In this document: positions 56,635 to 64,000 of the stretch, piece after piece
How the letters are laid out: every line of letters begins with the position of its first letter
Numbering within the stretch: the stretch's first letter is position 1
Assembly: GCA_963920575.1 (NCBI GenBank)
Contig: OY986971.1
Location: 18,032,492-18,096,491, forward strand
DNA length: 64,000 nucleotides
From: Narthecium ossifragum
Lineage: Eukaryota; Streptophyta; Magnoliopsida; Dioscoreales; Nartheciaceae
Direction of reading: 5' to 3'
The notes under the pieces: model-generated
Seen by the model: only the letters and a program-made list of their open reading frames with translations
The model's database searches: none
What the model was told of the DNA's origin: nothing
Made by a program: the position numbers and the translations under genes

Positions 56635-59450
56635 TGTCTCACCTCGACCCAGAAAACCCATCCGGTCCGGGGCGTGAGGGTCCTAAACTCTAAAAAATCA
56701 AACCGCGAGAGCCTCCCCTGTATTTTCTCAATTTGAACCCTATGCAATTTGCAGTTTCATCTCAAATTAAAACAATAATTCTAACAGTTCTAAATTCAAC
56801 ATGAATACTATTCTATTATCATCATTTCACTGACTGGCACAGGTTATGGTACAACATCTATTTGTACAATAATTCCACCAACCCTCATTACATAATTTAA
56901 TACGGATGATCAAATCCTCGAAAAGGGAAATTATACATTTAATACAACTACAAATGTACAACTATTAACAAAAGGGGAAACTCCAGAATCGTCAAGTACT
57001 CCTCGAAACTCCAAGTTCGTGATTACTTTGAGAATGGCGCAGCAACGCCTAGAAGATCACCTGAAAGGAAATAACTGTATCGACCTGGATTGCAGATACA
57101 ACCCGGGTAGGAGTGAGCAACAAAGCTCAGTAGGGTTCTACGCTATTCTACGACACACTGAAAACAACAATTGTGCTGTCTCTCCGTCTAAGTCTAAGGT
57201 ATGCCAAGGGTCTCATAACCCTATCGATGTCCCAAAGGCTCATGTCATGAAATCTCTCTCTTGAACATGTTACCAGGAGGCCACGAAACAGTAACATGCA
57301 GGATCACCTTTACCCAAGCAGGATTCTCATGCGTTGGGGACCCACGTCGGGAACACATTGACATCCATCCTTAGCACATGGCCTTGGAGAAATAACACGA
57401 CCTCTAAACCTCAATATCAATATAATATTCCAGTTTGACTACTTAATAATCCTCGAATGATATCAAGCATAATTATTGATAACAATCACGTCCTAATCCT
57501 CGACTACCTAAACCCCGGTCCTAGGGCTAGACCCGGGCTACCCGAGAACCCTAGATCGACGAACAAATCCATCGCCTACCACCTAGCCTGAATGTCTCTA
57601 ATGCAAGCAAATGCATGCAATGCTCACACACATATTTAATAGATCAGGACATGCAATAGTATGTCATACATAATATTGGGCTAGACATAGCCTCAAGCTT
57701 GCCAGAGGGTAAACATAGCAAGGGTTCAAAGCAATAAAGATCTATCTAGCAAAGCGATTATAATAAACACCCAACAGATCAAAATCCGGCATTATAACGG
57801 CAACCACAACTGTCAACCTCAATTTCTACAACGGGATACAACCCCGGCCGAACAACACACAACAGTTACAAAAAAACACATTAACTATGGCACACCCTCG
57901 GCCCATTCAATTATCTAAACATCCCAAGGGGCATGACTCCCTTGGTTCAACCACAAGCTAGGTATACATGTATACAATACGATATAAATAAGCATGATAT
58001 GCAATTAATTGCTAATTAGACGAGTAAGCTACTAGTTAAACCGACAAACCGATATCGAGGGTTCAAACACCTAAAACCTATCAAATCTAGCTTCTCAATC
58101 CTAGATATTACTAAGAACATCAATTAAGGGTATTAGGTGAATTAAACATGTATCTTGAAGCATTAAACACGATAAAACATCGAAAATCCACTAAGAAGCC
58201 AAATTTCGGATTTCTATATTAAACCCTAGTTAGAGGCGATGAAATCTTATCAATTCGACGTCCAAACGACGTCGAATTGGAAATCAAACTTGGGCAACTG
58301 TATAATAGCATAGTAGAAACATGCAGCCCAAGAATCGGGTCTAATTGATGTCTAATTTCCACACATTTTACTAATCAATTTCTTAATCTCTGTTTCGTAG
58401 CAGTTTAGTAAACAATTCGCCAAACATCAAATATAAATCCAAAAATCACGCAACTAGTGGAAATCGAAAGAGAACTCGATGATCTAAAACTTTCATCTTG
58501 AAAGTTACACGAGATCATGCTCACACAACTCAGAAATCAAGCTTGAAACCGACTGTTCATCGAAGAACATAGCACTCATAGAAATCCGAGAAAAGCATGC
58601 TAAAATCCAATTAAAATCCAAATCAATTCAATCCAAACTTAAGACAGTAATTAAACTGCCCTAGAAGCATCATCTAGCAAGAAGAAATCAAGAGATTAAC
58701 AACTAATTAACTCAAGAACACTTAAAACCTAGGTTTAGGCTAAACCCTTCCTTAAAACGCAAATCCAAGCTTAATCCTTCCAAATCTGGCTGAAGACCAC
58801 CTCCTCCGTCGTCACCGCTGCCTCTGGCTTGTCGGGGAACCGCCGGGAGCCGTCGAAGTCCGTCGGGAACCGTCCAACGTCCAGCTCCACTTGCGACGAA
58901 AAAAGGAAAGAGAGGGGAGAGATCGCCAGATATGAGAGGGGAAGAGGGAGAGCTAAGAGGGAAGAAGGTGGTGGCTGGCGAGGATGGTGAGGCTCCAGAT
59001 AAGGGGAGAGGGCCGGCACCGTCATGAGCGGAGGAGAAGAAAGGAGAAAAAGAGAGAGGTCGGGCATAGGGGAGAAGAAAAGGAAAAAGGAGAGAGAGAG
59101 AGAGGGGGGGGGGGGGGGTTTAGCAACTTAAGTGGCTAAACCAACCTAGTCTAGTCAGTTTAATCGGACCGAGTCCGATTAAACCCCAAATTGCGATATC
59201 TCTTCGCAATCCTGTCCGAATCTGTCGATACCGAACACTCCTACTGGGTCTATTCAATCACATACATCAATCCAAGGCAGTGTGTGCACTACACGAGTGT
59301 AAAACCCAACTCCACAAGGGAAAATTACCAAAATGCCCTTAGAGCAACAACAATCGAAGCGATCATTGAACAAGGCCAACTGGGCCAAACCACAAAACCA
59401 GACCCTCGACCTAACGTGGTCGGACCGGTTTGGAGGTACGGGTCCTCACA
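56635..59450 (-). mobile_element. Solo LTR, third chromodomain-type family, inserted in RNase H
   Basis: A 2,816-bp LTR begins TGTCTCACCTCGACCC at 56635 and ends GGTCCTCACA at 59450. The flanks GCACC (56630-56634) and GCATC (59451-59455) match at four of five bases. The RNase H reading continues across it: LRQ before, then QWMELLEGYHFQLHYH after. A stem-loop is at 57,924-57,945 (CCAAGGG/CCCTTGG). A purine-rich tract with a G17 run lies near 58,900-59,120. Unlike families A and C it has few ATCGAT palindromes. Confidence 0.88.
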
Positions 59451-61234
59451 GCATCAGTGGATGGAACTACTAGAGGGCTACCACTTTCAGTTGCATTACC
59501 ATACTGGTAAGACAAATGTCATGGCAGACGCTCTAAGTAGACATGCCAGAGACAGTAGAGCGACATTGGCAGCGTTGTCGGCTCGACAGTGGCAGATGAT
59601 TGAGACAGTTAGTCAGTTCGGGCTCGACTTCGACGACCAGGCATCAGGTGGTTTCCTCTATGCTATTCACATCATTCCAGTTGTACTGACGAGGGTGAGG
59701 GTGGTAGAGGCACAGAGCAGAGATCCTGAGCTCATAGAGATCCGTGCGGTGGTCGGGATAGAGCACGCGATTGAGGGCTCGACAGTTTCAGCAAACGACA
59801 GTCTACACTTCAGAGTAAGTGTTGCAGTTCCAGTGAACCCAGTGCTGAGAGAGGACATCCTCTGCGAGTTCCATCACTCTAGCTTCGCAGTTCATCTCGA
59901 CAGTACCAAGATGTACCAGGATGTTCGTCGATAGTTTTGGTGGTGCGGGATGAAGAGGTATGTTGGTCAGTTTGTTTCCAGATGCCTCACCTGCCAGAAG
60001 GTGAAGGTAGAGCACCAACGAACGCCGAGCCTACTACAGCCACTTCAAGTGCCAGAGTGGATGTGGGAGAACATAGTGATGGACTTCGTCACCGAGCTAC
60101 CCAGGACACCGAGGGGAAATGATGAGATTTAGGTCATCGTTGATCAATTGACCAAGTTGGCTCATTTTCTCCCCATAAGGACTAGAGACGCAGCATCGAG
60201 GTTGAGCCAAAGGTACATCGACGAGGTGGTTAGACTGTACGGCATCCCGGTATTGATAGTGTCAGACAAGGACCACAAACTCACCGGCATATTCCGGAGC
60301 AGGTTCCAGGACTCTTTGGGGACAGTGCTGACTTTCAGCACAACATTCCATCCTCAGATGGACGGGCAGTCAGAGCGGATGATTCAGGTCTTGGACGACA
60401 TGCTCAGAGCATGTGTGCTAGATGCCGGAGGTACTTCGGAGCAACATGTGACACTGGTTGAGTTTGCCTACAACAATAGCTTCCAGGCCAGTTTGGGTTT
60501 CGCAGCCTTCGAGGCGTTGTACGGCAGATCGTGTTGCTCACCGATGTGCTAGACAAATGTTGGCAAAGCGTCGCTTACCGGTCCAGACATCATTAAGCAG
60601 TCGCCAGAGACTTCTGACGGCGCAGAGCAGACAGAAGAGTTAAGCAGACCAGAGGCGACGACCCTTAGAGTTTACAGTCGGCGATCCAGTGTTGTTGAAG
60701 GTTTCTCCGTGCAGAGGATCAGTCAGATTCGACAGCAAGGGCAAGTTAGCATCGAGATTCATGTGCCCTTTTGAGATCGTCAGACGTGTTGGAGAGGTCG
60801 CCTACCAGCTAGTTCTACCTCGGCAATTGGCAGCAGTTCACACCACTTTCCACGTGTCGATGTTGAGGAAGTATGTTCCAGACCTGTCTCTTGCGATCAA
60901 ACTCGACGACGTCGTGATTGAGGAGGATGCTACATATATAGAGCAGCTAGTGCAGATCATAGACATGAGAGATCAGGTGCCGAGGGGAAAGACTATTCTG
61001 TTGGTGTTAGTCCGTTGGGTACACCGAGGAGTCGAGGAGCAGACTTGGGAGCAAGAGGATCGCATGCGTCGGGAGTACCCCAGACTGTTCCTTTCAGCAT
61101 GTAGAAATCTGTTTGTGGGCGCTGGAGCCCCTTGCTTGTAGCCTTGTTTGTGCAGGTAGGCTTAGTTTGTTCTTCATTTTCCCGGTCCTATCCTTATTAA
61201 ATTTTGGGATGAAATTCTTTTAAGGATGTTAGGT
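59451..61234 (+). pseudogene. Ty3/gypsy chromovirus pol: RNase H end, integrase, chromodomain
   Basis: RNase H end: HTGKTNVMADALSRHARD. Integrase zinc-binding HHCC: EFHHSSFAVH with CLTCQKVK (59,860-60,010). Catalytic core: Asp in VMDFVTELP, Asp in VSDKDHKLT, Glu in GQSERMIQ. C-terminal part: HTTFHVSMLRKYVPD, then chromodomain-like residues VLVRWVHRGVEEQTWEQEDR and MRREYPRLF, placing the element near the Tekay/Del chromoviruses. Stops occur after QDVRR (59,934), DEI (60,130) and CSPMC (60,550), and a frameshift lies near 60,640. A degenerate polypurine tract ('ttttaaggatgttagg') precedes the 3' LTR. Confidence 0.88.
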
Positions 61235-61639
61235 TGTGAGGACCCGTTCCTCTAACCTGGCTTGACCGCATAGGTCGGGGGTTGTGCCCTGTTGGCTAGT
61301 TTCCGTGTCGAGCACGATCTGGTTGATGGCATTGTTGCTTTGGACCCCAAGGGAAATTTGGTAAATTGCACCTTGAAGGTTGGTTTCACACATGTGTAGT
61401 GCACACACGGCTGTATGATTGATATTTGTGCTTATTAGAACTTTAGGCCAACTTGGGATCGAAAGATCTGAGTTCGGGCGTGTGAAAGCTGTCTTTAGGA
61501 TAGCTGTTAGCCCAGACCGATCGAAGATCGGATCGATGTCGGCACCGCCTTTGACGTGTTCAGCTAAGGACGTTGAACTGACATGGGCCGATCAGTCGCT
61601 TAGGACGCCGAACCGACATGGACCGATCGGACTCGGGTT

Positions 61640-61647
61640 TATAAAAG
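61640..61647 (+). promoter_or_regulatory. TATA box in chromovirus 3' LTR
   Basis: TATAAAAG about 405 bp into the LTR, followed by 'gacccgcgaccctcccctg'. Likely core promoter. Confidence 0.5.
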
Positions 61648-62592
61648 ACCCGCGACCCTCCCCTGTTTTCTTTTTTCTTCTTCTGTCTTCTTCTCTGCTC
61701 TGATCCATGAAGTGGAGCTGTTGCAGAGGCTTGGGAGGCTTGCCAGGAGGTAGGGGAGGAGCTCTAGATCTCATTTACATGGTTTAATTAGGAATTAAAT
61801 GTGGAATTAGCTTAGTAAGGTAGGATTTATCATTAAGCTTGCTTTTGATGTTCTATGTCGATTAATTGATTGTTTGTTCAATTAAAGTATTCTAACTGAT
61901 TTGTTTTAGGCTGCTTAACACCTGATTGGAGTTTGGTAGGGTTTGGCCTTGAATTGATATGGATTTAAGAAAGTTTTCCATCATGTTAATTTTTGGATTT
62001 CTGATTTAATGAGAACAATAGTGTTCTAACGTGATTTCCGAACTGTATGTACATGATCTCAATTGATATTCTACATAAAATTTGTAGATCTCTGAGTTAG
62101 ATTTCAACTGTAACTAGTTTCATGATTTGTGGATCTACGTACGATGTTCGGTCAATTAAATAGGCAATCTGTGTTGGAACAAGACAATTGGATTAATTTG
62201 AGAAATTAAGTGGTTTTTCGTTATTTGACTGAGTTGATTTTTGTTGGGGATGATCCTAGTGATATTTAGGTTTTATCTGCAAAGTGTGGTTTCAATCCCA
62301 GTTATTTTTCCCAAGGATTTTGATCGGTTTATCAAATCTGGAATTTTATCGAACTTATAGGTTTTCATCTAGTTTCGTCTATCCGATCGATCCAATTTTT
62401 GGATAAGTGATTCAGGATATGCCATTGGATGGGCATATCATGTTTCATGTCGATCGGATGACTAGATTGAAAGATATGATTTTTCGAGCTTAGTAGTATA
62501 TTTGGTTTGATTTCTGTAAATCGATTATGTTAATCTTATTTCAGATACATGTTATTTTATCTGTGTAAGCCCGTGTGTGGCTTGTGATTGAA

Positions 62593-62616
62593 CCAGGGGA
62601 GTCACGCCTCCCCTGG
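62593..62616 (+). other. Perfect LTR stem-loop
   Basis: CCAGGGGAG (62593-62601), loop TCACGC, CTCCCCTGG (62608-62616): nine pairs without mismatch. It has the same flanks ('ttgaacc' shared on the left, 'taaacgggc' on the right) as the other LTR stem-loops. Confidence 0.75.
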
Positions 62617-63681
62617 GATGTGTAGATTAAACGGGCTTTAAGTACGCCCTTAGCTTTGGTTAATTTATTATTATTGTTTAATTGCTTAGCTGGGGTTGTA
62701 TCCCGTTTGTAGGCCTGAGCGCCTATTTATCCACTTACTTTAAACCAATGTTATGTTTACCCTTGGAAACCTATGTGCTACGCCTGGCTCTGTATAATAC
62801 TTGGCTTATTATTGCATGCTTGATGTCTTATCGGTGCGTATGATCATTCATGAATTGTTTGCACTAGATGCATTCCAAGCCTAGGCATGGGTGATAGGTT
62901 AATCGCCGATCCGGGGGCTCGGGCAGCTCGGATCTAGCCTTAGGACTGAGGCTGGATTGCAAGATCTAGGATTTAATATGTTATAATAAATTTGATGATT
63001 TGAGGTTAATGTCTAGTCGGCTGCAAATTATATTGATCGAGGTGTAGAGGTCGTCCTAAGTTTCAGGCTTAGTCTCAGTTTCACCGTTCGGGAAAGTTAC
63101 TTACCACCATGTGTCCTACGCCCTGTTGTTTAGTGTCGGAGCGCTTGGTTTGAGAGGGACGACTATTGATGATACCATAGGACATAAGCGTGCATGCCCT
63201 GGGGTGGGCGGTGTACGGTGACGTGTGTTTTCCTTAGTGATGAGATGGGACCTGGGAAATTACTGTTTCCCTTCTTTTATTAGCGTCTTAATATAGAATC
63301 CTGCTGAGCTTATCTCTCACTTCTACCCGGGCTGCATTTTACAGGTGCAGGCGTAAGCTCTTCTTCTGTAGCACCCACTGGACAGGCACATGGTGGCGTG
63401 TCGGCTTCTGGAAGAGCTTGAGGACTTGGGGTCCAGTTACTTCTTTTTGGGATGATAAATGTATAATTTCCTTGTACAAGGAATTTTGAGATAGTTATAA
63501 TATGATATTTTGAAGTTTAGTCTTGTATTAGAATTTTGAATCGTATTAGAGATTTTAATTTTGACCCCATATCAATTGTTCATTTAGCTGTCTTTTATTA
63601 TAAACGCACCAATGGTGGATTGAATAGATTAGGAACCCTCACGCTCCGGTCCGGATGGGTTTTCTGTATCGGGGTGTGACA

Positions 63682-64000
63682 GTCTGGGAGGGAGGCGGAT
63701 GTCACGGAAGGGAGTGATGTAGAGGAGGAAGAAGATGAGGGGGAAGACGATGGGTATGGCAATGATTTCTTGGACCTTTCGTCCTCTCCGCCAGTTGAGC
63801 AACTGGTCGACGTAGTTTCTTCATGAAGATGCTGTTCTGGAACTCAAGGGGGGTGGCTCCAAAGCAAGCTATCAGGATTGTGTCATCACATAATTGACGA
63901 GCATGATCCAACGTTTATCTTTATTTTGGACACTATTATCACTGAAGAAAGATTAGTATGGATACATCAAAGATTGGGTGCAATGGGGGGCAAACTATCT
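63682..64000 (+). pseudogene. LINE ORF1 C-terminus and start of ORF2 endonuclease
   Basis: A frame from 63,683 gives an acidic ORF1 tail (SGREADVTEGSDVEEEEDEG ... VEQLVDVVSS) ending in TGA at 63,824-63,826. ORF2 starts at the overlapping ATG (ATGA), 63823-63825, with MKMLFWNSRGVAPKQAIRI, the N-terminus of the apurinic endonuclease domain of L1-like LINEs. A stop and frameshift follow near 63,895, then IDEHDPTFIFILDTIITEER (on to about 63,990) continues the domain past the window end. It is probably the continuation of the ORF1 interrupted at 53338. Confidence 0.75.

Larger units (their letters stand above)
61235..63681 (+). mobile_element. 3' LTR of the gypsy chromovirus
   Basis: A 2,447-bp LTR starts TGTGAGGACCCG and ends GGGGTGTGACA, directly after the polypurine tract. 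It has a TATA box (TATAAAAG, 61640-61647) followed by a short pyrimidine-rich leader and one perfect stem-loop (62593-62616). The next five bases are GTCTG; no partner TSD was found on the left because the element's 5' end is missing. Confidence 0.88.

Overview
This is flowering-plant nuclear DNA, mostly nested and decayed transposable elements around one intact-looking host gene. The plant call rests on a six-exon D-type cyclin with the LxCxE retinoblastoma-binding motif, on long-LTR chromodomain Ty3/gypsy elements, on a PIF/Harbinger element with two divergent genes, and on plant-type LINE remnants. Nothing in the sequence fixes the species. A monocot is possible but unproven.

Layout. 0-9 kb: remnants of gypsy LTRs of a TAT/Athila-like type (called family B here), one of them split by a 2.36-kb solo LTR (2211-4566). 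9.15-13.69 kb: a rearranged chromodomain-type gypsy remnant. 13.85-15.39 kb: the 3' end of a LINE on the minus strand. 16.24-20.51 kb: a PIF/Harbinger transposon with both terminal inverted repeats, a broken transposase gene, a broken Myb/SANT-like gene and a 94-bp minisatellite between them. 20.52-22.84 kb: a solo LTR. 22.84-34.5 kb: unidentified GC-rich and TAGTTACTTTT-repeat DNA, interrupted by a solo LTR (24981-33271) that itself holds two copies of a gag-only Ty1/copia element. 34.5-42.2 kb: a hAT-type MITE, microsatellites, a long inverted repeat, tandem repeats and a LINE scrap.

42.86-44.90 kb: the D-type cyclin gene, with an upstream ORF and a telo-box in its promoter. 47.06-48.13 kb: a non-autonomous hAT element carrying a GC-rich, gene-like insert. 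48.27-50.54 kb: a solo LTR. 50.6 kb to the window end: a LINE whose ORF1 is split by a solo LTR (51348-52938) and by about 10 kb of nested hAT and gypsy DNA. ORF1 resumes at 63,682 and runs straight into ORF2.

Age order can be read from target-site duplications (TSDs). Six solo LTRs keep matching or nearly matching 5-bp TSDs, so unequal recombination between LTRs has been frequent here. Only the cyclin gene and one gag ORF look intact; almost every other coding region has stops or frameshifts. Two patterns recur across families: arrays of short palindromes with a TCGA core in LTRs of unrelated elements, and a small stem-loop in the chromodomain-type LTRs whose two arms change together between copies.
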